Shown here piece after piece: positions 1 to 7,086 of a stretch of DNA of 14,526 bases (positions are counted from its first letter, which is position 1; every line of letters begins with the position of its first letter). The position numbers and the translations under genes were made by a program. The notes under the pieces are model-generated. The model saw only the letters and a program-made list of their open reading frames with translations, was not told the origin of the DNA and did no database searches. The stretch lies in the NCBI GenBank assembly GCA_039029915.1, contig JBCCFD010000172.1:1-14526 (forward strand), given 5' to 3'. This DNA comes from QQUD01 sp039029915 (lineage in GTDB: Bacteria > Chloroflexota > Anaerolineae > Promineifilales > Promineifilaceae).

Positions 1-74
1 TAATACGAACGCTTTGTAAGTTTACGCTGACGTAAATGTTCATGTATAAGTAATTGATTTATTGATAGGAAACC

Positions 75-1502
75 ATGATAAAGAAAAAACATCATTTAGC
101 CGCGCTTATTTTTATTTTATTTTGGGGGACTTGGGGCAATTCGCCAGAGCTATTCCTCGCTGCAGAAGGGGCAGGAGGCAGTCCTGCTGCATACTTGCCT
201 ATCGTATCAAATTCATTTGTACCTTCTTCGGACACCGCCCTGTTCGGTGTACAGATGTATGGCAATACCGGAGTAACAAGCCCCTATCATCCATATCTTC
301 TTGGTAGCAATGCAAATTGGTTAAGAGTGAATTTGTCTTGGGAATTGGTTGAACGAGTGGAGTCTGATCCGAGTGGCTTTGATTGGTCACATGTTGATCG
401 GAATTTATCGGCAGCCCTTCCTGAAAACGGGGGGCTTGAAATTATTGCCACTATAGAAAATAACCCATCGTGGGCAGCTTCTGTTAAGCAAGGGCCTATC
501 GACCCAGAAGATGTCGATGAGTTTGCGGAGTTTATGGCCGCCCTAGCCGAACGGTTTGACGGCGATGGCGTCGATGATGCACCGGGCTCACCGCAGGTCC
601 TATACTGGGAGCTTTATAATGAGCCTGATCGAGTTGGCGATCGCTGGGGGGATGATGGGGCACGGTACGCTCAAATGTTAGCCGCTGTTTACCCAGAAGT
701 GAAGAACGCGAACCCTTATGCAAAAATTGTGATGGGTGGGATTGCTTATGATTGGTTTGAAGAGGATGGCGGCCCCTTTGCTCAACACTTTTTAGATGAT
801 GTGTTTTCAGCAGGCGGGGGAAACTATCTTGATGTGATGAATTTTCATGTTTATCCTTCGTTTTCAGTAAATTGGACAGGTCAAACTGAAACGACTGGCG
901 TTATTGCAAAGACAGAGGCCATTCGAAATGTGCTATCGAGTTACAATTTGAATATGCCAATTATTGTGACGGAATCGGGTCATCATGATAATAATGCCAT
1001 CGGGGCCAGCTCAACACCTGAACTGCAATCGAGATATGTCGTCACGATATTGACAGAGGCAATGGCGGCTGATCTTGACGTGATGATTTGGTGGATGCTT
1101 TATGATTTGGGTAATTTTTATTCGTTTAACACCGGGCTGGTAACAAATAGTGATAATCCTGTACAAACGAAACAATCATACGGTGTTTATCAAAACGTCA
1201 TTAACGAGCTGGGTACATCTGAATTTGTGCGAACGCTTTCGGCAGCAGAAACGGGTAGCGGTGAAGCCGCAGTGCATCAATTTGCAAATCTTTTAGACGA
1301 AAGCACGATTTATGTGGCTTGGCGTTCTGTGGTGACATCAGATGATTATGTGACGATTAAGATTCCGGGGTCTTCAGCAACAGTGCGGGACAGTGTGACG
1401 TACACCGCTACGGTTGTGAACGACGGTGATGATGGCAGCAATGATAATCAGATTACCTTGCAGGTAAACGGCCGTCCAAGATATATCGAAGTTCAACCCT
1501 AA
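75..1502 (+). CDS. Secreted glycoside hydrolase, clan GH-A type (GH39/GH5-like)
   Basis: Predicted extracellular retaining glycosidase with a TIM-barrel fold, 475 aa. The N-terminus is a signal peptide: KKKHH, then a hydrophobic core at about residues 8-20, with cleavage probably near residue 30. A short YLPIV linker follows (residues 40-44), a type of segment I associate with Chloroflexota secreted proteins. The barrel runs from about 57 to 385. Clan GH-A landmarks are visible: YWELYNEPD with the presumed acid/base Glu183 in the NEP motif, MNFHVYP at 255-261, and IIVTESGH with the presumed nucleophile Glu300. Residues from about 390 to 475 look like a small C-terminal beta-sandwich, as in GH39 enzymes. 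The ATG at 75 has AGGA at 67-70 upstream, with rather short spacing. The substrate cannot be read from sequence; a xylosidase-, cellulase- or arabinosidase-like activity is equally possible. It has no obvious operon partner and ends at a shared terminator. Confidence 0.82.
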   Translation: MIKKKHHLAALIFILFWGTWGNSPELFLAAEGAGGSPAAYLPIVSNSFVPSSDTALFGVQMYGNTGVTSPYHPYLLGSNANWLRVNLSWELVERVESDPSGFDWSHVDRNLSAALPENGGLEIIATIENNPSWAASVKQGPIDPEDVDEFAEFMAALAERFDGDGVDDAPGSPQVLYWELYNEPDRVGDRWGDDGARYAQMLAAVYPEVKNANPYAKIVMGGIAYDWFEEDGGPFAQHFLDDVFSAGGGNYLDVMNFHVYPSFSVNWTGQTETTGVIAKTEAIRNVLSSYNLNMPIIVTESGHHDNNAIGASSTPELQSRYVVTILTEAMAADLDVMIWWMLYDLGNFYSFNTGLVTNSDNPVQTKQSYGVYQNVINELGTSEFVRTLSAAETGSGEAAVHQFANLLDESTIYVAWRSVVTSDDYVTIKIPGSSATVRDSVTYTATVVNDGDDGSNDNQITLQVNGRPRYIEVQP

Positions 1503-1650
1503 CCTGCATCAAAAAAAGGGTTCCGGATAAAGTAAAGGGACGGAATCTGAGGTTTTGGCAAACAGTTGGCATTCAATTGTCTGGTAAAAGAAGTTTGTCA
1601 AAACAGGTGCTAACACGAAAATTGATGTTTCATTAAAAAAAATTATTGAA

Positions 1651-1683
1651 GAATCGGGATCAAATCTGATCCCGATTTCTTTT
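1651..1683. terminator. Bidirectional rho-independent terminator between hydrolase and P450 genes
   Basis: An 11-bp perfect stem, AATCGGGATCA at 1652-1662 pairing with TGATCCCGATT at 1667-1677, with a 4-nt AATC loop. On the plus strand it is followed by TCTTTTATT. On the minus strand it is followed after about 8 nt by a run of eight T (from the A-run at 1634-1641). It lies between two convergent genes ending at 1502 and 1700, so it probably serves both, with the plus-strand direction the better match. Confidence 0.85.
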
Positions 1684-1699
1684 ATTAATGGGTGAGTAT

Positions 1700-3109
1700 C
1701 TAAACGACAGGAGCCATTTCTTTTTTCAATGTTTTAACGGCCGTTTCTCTTTCAATCACATTCATTACAATGCCCCCCTCTGGGCTCATCGTAATTTGCG
1801 GCAGCGGAACAACTGGTTGATCCGAAGCTAAGCGGAAACTGTACTGCTGCGCAATGGCCGCCAGAATAAGCTGCGCTTCCATCATGGCAAAGGCGCTCCC
1901 AATACAAAACCTCGGCCCACCGCCAAATGGCATGTAGGCAAATTTTGGTAATGATTTTTCAAACTCGGGCGTGAACCGTTCTGGCTTAAATTGCTCTGGG
2001 TTTTCAAAATGGTGGTCTAAATGATGCATCACGTACGGAGAAATAAAAATAGTGCTTCCTTTGGGGATAATCGTATTACCCACTTCGACATCGTTTAGAG
2101 CAATACGGCCGTTTAAAATCCAGGCTGGTGGATAAAGTCGCATTGATTCCTTGATAACCTGGCTGGTATAAGCTAATGATTTCATATCATCAAAGGTTGG
2201 CAATCGGTCACCTAATACTCGGTCTAGCTCTTCATGAACCTTTGCCTCAACTTCGGGGTGCTTTGCTAGCAGATACCATGTCCAAGCCAGCGCGTTTGAT
2301 GTCGTTTCATGTCCTGCTGCAAACAAAGTGGCTACTTCATCCCGAAGCTGCTTCTTTTCCATGTGATTGCCATCCTCATCTTCTGAAAGCATGAGCATAG
2401 AGAGCAGGTCACCCGTATCTTCGATTTTGCCATTAACGGCCGTTTTTAGGCGATCGTCAATAATTGACTCCATCGCCTCATTAAACGCAGAAACAGCGCT
2501 GTTTCGCAATCGATTGTCTGCTGTTGGTATCCAGTTTGGCAAAGAGAAGCCGCGAGAATAATCATTGTTCGAAACCCCTTGCAGATCATGGATGGCGTGG
2601 CCAACAATTTCGGCCGTTTTTCCTTTTGACGTTATTGCGTCTGCGTCAAACAGCGTTTTAGAGACGATCATCATGGTCAAATGGATCATTTCATCAGCCA
2701 TATTGATGGTTGATTCGGAGCGCCATTTGTCAATAAAAAAATTGGCATATTCAACAACGGTATTGGCGTAATTTTTGATTCGTTTCGTGTGGAAGGCAGG
2801 TTGTGCTAACCGTCTTTGTTTACGATGAGAATCCCCATCGTTTGTGACTAAGCCATTGCCCAAAAATTTACCTAAAATTGCTTTATCGAGCGGTGATTTT
2901 TCAAATTGCTTGTTTTTTTTGACTAAAACCTCATGAATTAGGTCAGAATCTGAAAGTAAATAAACATTGAGATGCGCCAATCTAAAAAATGAAAGTGGAC
3001 CATACTTTTGAGCCGTGTCTAATAAAAATCCCGGCTGATCCTGGCTAAAATCAGAAATAACGCCTGTTAGAAAATGCCCTTTTGGTCCGGGAGGACGATT
3101 GACAGTCAT
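1700..3109 (-). CDS. Cytochrome P450 monooxygenase
   Basis: Heme-thiolate monooxygenase of 469 aa. The start is taken at the ATG at 3109, which begins MTVNRPPGPKG. The minus-strand sequence has AGGAG (3116-3120) 6 nt before it, whereas the in-frame ATG 27 nt further upstream has no ribosome site. All P450 hallmarks are present: proline-rich PPGPKG after the N-terminus, I-helix AGHETT (265-270, with the oxygen-activating E268/T269), the ExxR pair E321/R324 in KESMRLYPP, and the heme loop FGGGPRFCIG with the axial ligand Cys402. There is no membrane anchor and no fused reductase, so it needs ferredoxin/flavodoxin-type partners that are not encoded here. The style resembles soluble bacterial P450s related to CYP4/CYP110-like fatty-acid or terpene hydroxylases, but the substrate is unknown. 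It is divergent from a TetR-family gene with repeat operators between them, so expression is probably inducible. Confidence 0.95.
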   Translation of the reverse strand: MTVNRPPGPKGHFLTGVISDFSQDQPGFLLDTAQKYGPLSFFRLAHLNVYLLSDSDLIHEVLVKKNKQFEKSPLDKAILGKFLGNGLVTNDGDSHRKQRRLAQPAFHTKRIKNYANTVVEYANFFIDKWRSESTINMADEMIHLTMMIVSKTLFDADAITSKGKTAEIVGHAIHDLQGVSNNDYSRGFSLPNWIPTADNRLRNSAVSAFNEAMESIIDDRLKTAVNGKIEDTGDLLSMLMLSEDEDGNHMEKKQLRDEVATLFAAGHETTSNALAWTWYLLAKHPEVEAKVHEELDRVLGDRLPTFDDMKSLAYTSQVIKESMRLYPPAWILNGRIALNDVEVGNTIIPKGSTIFISPYVMHHLDHHFENPEQFKPERFTPEFEKSLPKFAYMPFGGGPRFCIGSAFAMMEAQLILAAIAQQYSFRLASDQPVVPLPQITMSPEGGIVMNVIERETAVKTLKKEMAPVV

Positions 3110-3133
3110 AATAATCTCCTGTAAATTATTCAA

Positions 3134-3166
3134 CAAGTTGTTGATTAAATATCAAGTTGTTGATTA
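3134..3166. promoter_or_regulatory. 14-bp direct repeat, candidate TetR-family operator
   Basis: CAAGTTGTTGATTA occurs at 3134-3147 and again, identically, at 3153-3166, spaced 19 nt centre to centre (about two helical turns). Both copies contain TGTTGAT, the element that also builds the larger palindrome at 3212-3247. They lie over and just downstream of the predicted P450 transcription start. The likely ligand is the regulator encoded at 3269. Function is inferred from position and repetition. Confidence 0.55.
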
Positions 3167-3194
3167 TTTTGATACTGTTTGTAAGGAATGTCAA
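3166..3194 (-). promoter_or_regulatory. Candidate promoter of the P450 gene
   Basis: On the minus strand a perfect -35 box TTGACA (plus-strand 3189-3194) is followed, after 17 nt, by CAAAAT (3166-3171), a 4/6 match to the -10 consensus. Transcription would start near 3159, about 50 nt before the P450 start codon. The predicted start falls within the 14-bp direct repeats at 3134-3166, where a bound repressor would block it. This is a pattern match only. Confidence 0.5.
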
Positions 3195-3211
3195 CGATCA
3201 ATATTGATGAC

Positions 3212-3247
3212 CTGTTGATTTATCGACACGTGTTGATAAATCAACAG
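3212..3247. promoter_or_regulatory. 36-bp near-perfect palindrome upstream of the TetR-family gene
   Basis: Arms CTGTTGATTTATC (3212-3224) and GATAAATCAACAG (3235-3247) are exact reverse complements. The centre contains ACACGTGT (3226-3233), so 17 of 18 base pairs of the whole element are symmetric; only the 3225/3234 pair breaks it. A separate 12-bp palindrome, ATCAATATTGAT, lies at 3197-3208. The 36-bp element ends 9 nt before the Shine-Dalgarno of the regulator gene. It is most simply an autoregulatory operator; it could also fold as an RNA hairpin in the tetR leader. Confidence 0.6.
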
Positions 3248-3268
3248 TATTGGTGCAAGGAGGCTTTT

Positions 3269-3880
3269 ATGGATCGAAGAATTCGTCGGACTCGAAAAAT
3301 GTTGTGTGATGCTTTGATTCGGCTTGTCATGGAAAAACCGTATGAGACGATTACGATTCAGGAGATAACGGATGAGGCTGATTTAAACCGAGCCACCTTT
3401 TATCTTCATTTCGGCAGCCGTGAAGAATTATTAGCGACCAGTTTAACGACCTACTATGATGACTTAACTCAGCGAATTAGTGCCATTACTGAAGACGTAC
3501 CGATTTGGGCAAGCACACAGGCGATTCAGATGGTGTTTGAACATGTCCAAGACAATGCCGCACTTTACCGCGTTTTGATTGGGAATCCCGGCTTGGGGAT
3601 GGTGATTAATCAAATAATAGATTATACGGCCGTTTATACTCAGCATGGCGTCGAGCAGCTTTGTGATTCCTCAAAAATGACCGTGCCGTTACCTATCGTG
3701 ATGTACCACTTTGCCGGATCGTTGTATGCCACACTGTCGTGGTGGATTCAAAATGATATGCCTTACACACCGGAAGAGATGGCTGTCATGGGTAAGGAGC
3801 TGTGCCTAAATGGCACGATCGATTTGTTTGAAAACAGTTTGGCAGAGAATGTGTCGCTAGCCGTAAGTAAAGTCAATTAA
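3269..3880 (+). CDS. TetR/AcrR-family transcriptional regulator
   Basis: DNA-binding repressor-type protein of 203 aa. I place the start at the ATG at 3269 (MDRRIRRTRKML) because AAGGAGG at 3257-3263 lies 5 nt upstream. An in-frame ATG 81 nt earlier has no ribosome site and would read through the palindrome. The N-terminal helix-turn-helix spans about residues 10-55, with the typical TetR pattern TIQEITDEADLNRATFYLHFGSREELL broken here only by family-usual substitutions. The C-terminal part (about 80-195) resembles the TetR_C_7-like ligand and dimer domain, with NAALYRVLIG near 95-105. It is divergent from the P450 gene, and repeats in the shared spacer suggest it controls both. The inducer is unknown and may be the P450 substrate. 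Confidence 0.92.
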   Translation: MDRRIRRTRKMLCDALIRLVMEKPYETITIQEITDEADLNRATFYLHFGSREELLATSLTTYYDDLTQRISAITEDVPIWASTQAIQMVFEHVQDNAALYRVLIGNPGLGMVINQIIDYTAVYTQHGVEQLCDSSKMTVPLPIVMYHFAGSLYATLSWWIQNDMPYTPEEMAVMGKELCLNGTIDLFENSLAENVSLAVSKVN

Positions 3881-3913
3881 ACCTACACGTTCTAATGTCT
3901 TTTTGTCCTTAAT

Positions 3914-4918
3914 TTACGCAATATTGCTGATTTTCCAGTCGAGCACTTCATTGGCTTTGAATGGCACCACATTCCCATATGCTTTGGGCACGGTAAATGG
4001 CTCCTTCGTGAGGGTTACAGCTTTGGAAGGTGGGGTGACTTGGTAAATTTTTTGCGCATTATTTGAAATAAACGCCTGCAAATTCGATAAAGCATGATGT
4101 TTTTCAAAAAGGTCAGCTAGTACAGGTAGCACAATTGGGGCGGTGAAGACACCAGCGGCGCAGCCGGCGGCTTCTTTTTTATGAATCGGATGGGGTGCTG
4201 AATCACTGCCAAATGATAGCTTGGGGTGAGCAGATAAGGCGGCTTCTAGCAGTGCATCTCGATCTTCAGGTCTTTTAGCAATCGGTTTACAAAAGAGATG
4301 GGGATTTAGCAAACCACCTGCCACGTCATCAAGAGTAATAATGAGGTGCTGGAGGGTGACAGTTGCGTGTAGATTCTCGAACTGATCCAGTAATGAAACG
4401 GCCGTTTTGGTCGTAATATGCTCCATTACAATTGTTAAGTTTGGGAAGGTTTGGGCAATCGATTCATAGGTTGTTAAAAATTCTGCTTCCCGATCCATGA
4501 CAAACCCATTGGTTTCCCCATGTACCAAAAGCGGAATACCCAAGGCCTCCATTCTGGCCATCACCTTTTCTGCTTCCTTTAATGAGGCGACGCCGCCTTC
4601 GCTGTTGGTGGTGATACCGGCTGGATATAGTTTGATGCCAATGATGTGAGGCTTTGCCGCCGCAAGTTCTGCTTCAGAGTAATCACGGAAGAAGAGCGTC
4701 ATGTATGGATCAAATTTATGGGGGGTGATGGCTTGAGAAACGGCCGTTTTATAAGCCAATAAGCGGTCTAAATTATCGACTGGGGGCACTAAGTTAGGCA
4801 TAATCACACCACCCGCAAAGCTTTCAGCCGACAGGGGCGCAACAAGCGTCATCATGTCGCCTTCGCGAAAGTGGATGTGCATATCTAAAGGGGATTGGAG
4901 GGTGATTTTTTGGGTCAT
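3914..4918 (-). CDS. pyrC: Dihydroorotase, PyrC type II
   Basis: Zinc enzyme of 334 aa catalysing reversible cyclisation of carbamoyl-aspartate to dihydroorotate in pyrimidine biosynthesis. It matches the E. coli-type (class II) enzyme of about 348 aa along its whole length. Metal ligands H14 and H16 lie in DMHIHFR. K96 in GIKLYPAGITTNS is the lysine expected to be carbamylated. H133 (VHGET) and H167 (MEHITT) bind metal, and D239 in SFGSDSAPHP is the catalytic/metal Asp. No other pyr gene is adjacent. There is no recognisable Shine-Dalgarno before the ATG. It lies 174 nt downstream of scpA in the same direction, so it may or may not be cotranscribed. It ends 33 nt from the convergent tetR gene, with no terminator visible between. 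Confidence 0.95.
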   Translation of the reverse strand: MTQKITLQSPLDMHIHFREGDMMTLVAPLSAESFAGGVIMPNLVPPVDNLDRLLAYKTAVSQAITPHKFDPYMTLFFRDYSEAELAAAKPHIIGIKLYPAGITTNSEGGVASLKEAEKVMARMEALGIPLLVHGETNGFVMDREAEFLTTYESIAQTFPNLTIVMEHITTKTAVSLLDQFENLHATVTLQHLIITLDDVAGGLLNPHLFCKPIAKRPEDRDALLEAALSAHPKLSFGSDSAPHPIHKKEAAGCAAGVFTAPIVLPVLADLFEKHHALSNLQAFISNNAQKIYQVTPPSKAVTLTKEPFTVPKAYGNVVPFKANEVLDWKISNIA

Positions 4919-4940
4919 GTTTAGTTAGGATTTTTGGACT

Positions 4941-4966
4941 GTTATTCGTAATTGGTTATTGGGAAT
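4941..4966. repeat. AT-rich degenerate intergenic repeat (scpA-pyrC spacer)
   Basis: GTTATTCGTAATTG at 4941-4954 matches GTTATTAGTAATTG at 7006-7019 in another spacer at 13 of 14 positions. It is followed by a partial second unit (GTTATTGGG). Both lie between minus-strand genes and look like members of one family of degenerate short repeats. The remainder of the 174-nt scpA-pyrC spacer holds no gene or convincing terminator that I can see. Confidence 0.45.
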
Positions 4967-5092
4967 TTGGTTTTGAGTGTTGCGTAAAGCACGTGATGAG
5001 GGGCTAATTGAATCGATTATGTAGCTCGTAAGTCTACAACATCTATAAAAACATCCCGCTTGCTTCCGCTCTAAACATCCACTTTTTACTAT

Positions 5093-5866
5093 TTACTCGC
5101 TTTGCACTGGCTCATTTTTCGCCCCTTGAATAAAAATAGGGCCAAAGAGCGCTTCTTGATGAGCCGTAATTTCGCGGCGTTTAATTAGCTCCAAAACGGC
5201 CAGTAAGGAAATTGAAATCTCAGTTCGGCTAGATTTTTCTGAAAGAAGTTGCTTGAATTGAAATCCAGTATCTCGGCTAGCCCAGCGGCGTAGTTTGCTC
5301 ATCTGCCCTTCAATTGTAATGCGACGCGGTTGAACAATAGAAACGCTTTCTTCTCGTTCCTCTGCGCGAGCCAGAGCATCTTGAACAGCCTTCAGTAGCT
5401 TATCCATGGTTATGTCTGACATATCTAAACGACTTTCAATTTTAGGTGGAGGAGCCACGCGAAGATATGTTTTTAGACCTAACGCCTCTCGTTCTGCAAA
5501 CCATTTAGCCGCCTGCTTAAACTGCTTATACAGTTTTAGCTGTCGAACGAGCGCTTCGGCTGGGTCTTCCTCTTCTTCTTCACCTTCAATAATAATGGGC
5601 GTTTGGGGTAACAGGGCACGGCTCTTAATGAGAACCAATCTGGCCGCCACAACTAAGAAGTCGATGAGCTGTTCGATCTTGTTTTCTTTCAGAACTTCAA
5701 TCTGTTTGAGATATTGCTCTGTGACCTGAACGAGCGAGATGCCAGTAATGTCCAGCTCTTGCCGTTCAATAAGATGGAGCAATAAATCAAGGGGCCCATT
5801 AAAGACCGGAATTTCGATCGTGTATTTGGGCGAAGGAGTGTCAATTGATGAAACTAGATTTTCCAT
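5093..5866 (-). CDS. scpA: Segregation and condensation protein A (kleisin)
   Basis: ScpA is the kleisin subunit that bridges SMC heads in the bacterial SMC-ScpAB condensin and supports chromosome segregation. The 257-aa length is normal for the family. The N-terminal SMC-neck-binding domain (about 16-105) shows the diagnostic FNGPLDLLLHLIERQELDI and VTEQYLKQI segments, followed by VVAARLVLIKSRALLP. An acidic linker (EGEEEEEDP, about 93-102) leads to the central region. The C-terminal winged helix (about 205-250) has EISISLLAVLELIKRREI. The start codon overlaps the stop of the upstream kinase-like gene by 1 nt (TAATG) and has no Shine-Dalgarno of its own, so translation is probably coupled. 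scpB is not the next gene, unlike in many genomes. It is one of three genes here without an ACGGCCGT octamer. Confidence 0.95.
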   Translation of the reverse strand: MENLVSSIDTPSPKYTIEIPVFNGPLDLLLHLIERQELDITGISLVQVTEQYLKQIEVLKENKIEQLIDFLVVAARLVLIKSRALLPQTPIIIEGEEEEEDPAEALVRQLKLYKQFKQAAKWFAEREALGLKTYLRVAPPPKIESRLDMSDITMDKLLKAVQDALARAEEREESVSIVQPRRITIEGQMSKLRRWASRDTGFQFKQLLSEKSSRTEISISLLAVLELIKRREITAHQEALFGPIFIQGAKNEPVQSE

Positions 5867-6981
5867 TACGACGTTAAATAATACCCCACTAAGCCTAAAA
5901 TAAAAACGAGTAAAACGGCAAATCCGATGATGATGATGGTTCGCTCTTGGGCGCGCTGCTGGTTCAACTGTTCACGCACGCGGGCTTGCCGTTCTTCTTC
6001 AATGGCGTGAAAATTCTCCATTCGTTTTTGAGAGGCCATCTCTTCCTCATTTTTAATCGTTTCGATTTCCTCGCGCCGTCGGTCAATGTCTTCTCGTGTA
6101 GGTTCTCGCTTGGCGTACAGGCTCAAATGCTCAAAAATGGGCAGCCCTTCAGCATAATCGGCGTCAGATCGATCGGGCCACTCTTCCACTTCTGCAATGA
6201 CTGATATGATGAGATCGCTTGCTTCTTGGGCATTCGCGGGGCGGTGTTCAGGATCAACGGCCGTTAATCGAGCGATTAACTGGTCATAAATTTCTGGGAT
6301 TTCTGGGTTGAGTTGATGCAGCTTTGGCAGTTGGTGGGTCATCTGCTGCACCACTAGCCTCGCTTGGCTATCCGCTTGGTAAGGTGGTTTCCCGCTCAGC
6401 ATTTCAAAAAGCAAGATGCCCAGCGTGTAAAAGTCTGAGCTTGGCGAAACGGCCGTTCCTTCAATTTGCTCGGGGCTCATGTAGCCGGGTGTGCCTGAAA
6501 AGCTGTCAATAATAGGGCGAATGATTGAGGCTAAACCGCAGTCGGCCAGAAAGATTTTGCCCTGCTCATTAAAGAGAATATTTTCTGGTTTGATATTGAG
6601 GTGGAAATATTCAAATTGATGCAGGGTTTTTAAAATATCAGTCAATCTAAGCAAAACGTGATTGGCGTCTTCAATCGTTAAATTCCCAACCTTCTCGCGC
6701 AGCGTTCCGCCTTCAATTTCTGGGGAGATGGTGAAGTAGCGGCCAGCGTTCTCTTCTAATCCCAATAGCAGCACAATTCCAGGGTGCGGTGGTGTTTTCA
6801 TCTGAATTGACCAAGACTGCAGTTTTTTAACCACTGACGCGTGCTGGCCTACTTTTTCCGGTAGTAGCTTGAGGCAAACTGTCTGGTTGGTTTCAAGATG
6901 TTTGGCTCGATAAACGGCCGTTAATGGCCCTTCGCCGATTTTTCCCAATATTTCAAACTTGCCTAGCTGAGTGATGTTCAT
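5866..6981 (-). CDS. Tail-anchored PknB-like Ser/Thr kinase homologue, probable pseudokinase
   Basis: Protein of 371 aa with a kinase fold at about 8-262. Recognisable parts are a degenerate glycine loop (GEGPLTAV, 16-23, third Gly absent), the VAIK-type Lys38, DCG in place of DFG (D147), GTPGYMSPE (163-171) and SDFYTLGILLFEMLSGKPPY with D183. The catalytic loop reads HLNIKPEN where active kinases have HRDxKPxN, so the catalytic Asp is Asn129 and the Arg is Leu128. The expected helix-C Glu also seems missing (around S56/W57). N134 is kept. A charged, probably coiled-coil stretch (about 292-345) leads to one transmembrane helix (about 347-368) at the extreme C-terminus, so the kinase-like domain faces the cytoplasm. 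It likely binds nucleotide or partners rather than phosphorylating well. It overlaps scpA by 1 nt. No Shine-Dalgarno is seen before its ATG. Confidence 0.88.
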   Translation of the reverse strand: MNITQLGKFEILGKIGEGPLTAVYRAKHLETNQTVCLKLLPEKVGQHASVVKKLQSWSIQMKTPPHPGIVLLLGLEENAGRYFTISPEIEGGTLREKVGNLTIEDANHVLLRLTDILKTLHQFEYFHLNIKPENILFNEQGKIFLADCGLASIIRPIIDSFSGTPGYMSPEQIEGTAVSPSSDFYTLGILLFEMLSGKPPYQADSQARLVVQQMTHQLPKLHQLNPEIPEIYDQLIARLTAVDPEHRPANAQEASDLIISVIAEVEEWPDRSDADYAEGLPIFEHLSLYAKREPTREDIDRRREEIETIKNEEEMASQKRMENFHAIEEERQARVREQLNQQRAQERTIIIIGFAVLLVFILGLVGYYLTS

Positions 6982-7052
6982 GAATTGTATAGTTATTGAT
7001 TATTAGTTATTAGTAATTGAGCTTGCCGCATATTGAAAACTGAACATTGATT

Positions 7053-7086
7053 ACCAATCCCTAATCCCTAGTCCCTAATTCCTCGG
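7053..7086. repeat. Heptamer-like intergenic tandem repeat (CCCTAAT units)
   Basis: CCCTAAT at 7059-7065, CCCTAGT at 7066-7072 and CCCTAAT at 7073-7079 form three adjacent 7-bp units, flanked by partial units. The last unit runs into the 3' end of the glycosyltransferase gene. Just upstream, 6991-7019 contains AT-rich repeats, including GTTATTAGTAATTG. The leading ACCAATCCCT (7053-7062) recurs exactly at 7687-7696 inside the glycosyltransferase gene. The 93-nt spacer otherwise holds no gene. Confidence 0.6.

Noticed and set aside
21..36. Inverted repeat TTTACG-CTGA-CGTAAA upstream of the hydrolase gene
   Set aside because: At 6 bp and AT-rich it is easily expected by chance, and no promoter match gives it context.
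62..307. 81-aa open frame overlapping the start of the hydrolase gene
   Set aside because: It begins at a non-ATG codon in another frame, and its Cys/Arg-rich translation has no signal peptide or family resemblance; the 475-aa frame carries clear glycosidase motifs.
1519..1547. Imperfect hairpin GGTTCCG/CGGAATC after the hydrolase gene
   Set aside because: The stem has a G-T pair, a 15-nt loop and no T-run; the strong terminator at 1651-1683 explains the end of transcription.
3110..3136. Nine-codon N-terminal extension of the P450
   Set aside because: The AGGAG ribosome site at 3116-3120 lies inside this extension and is ideally spaced for the ATG at 3109.
3134..3166. Direct repeats as a CRISPR remnant
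   Set aside because: There are only two 14-bp units with a 5-nt gap and no spacers or cas genes; their position over a promoter fits an operator much better.
3188..3268. 27-codon N-terminal extension of the TetR-family protein
   Set aside because: It would translate through the 36-bp palindrome and lacks a ribosome site, whereas AAGGAGG precedes the ATG at 3269.
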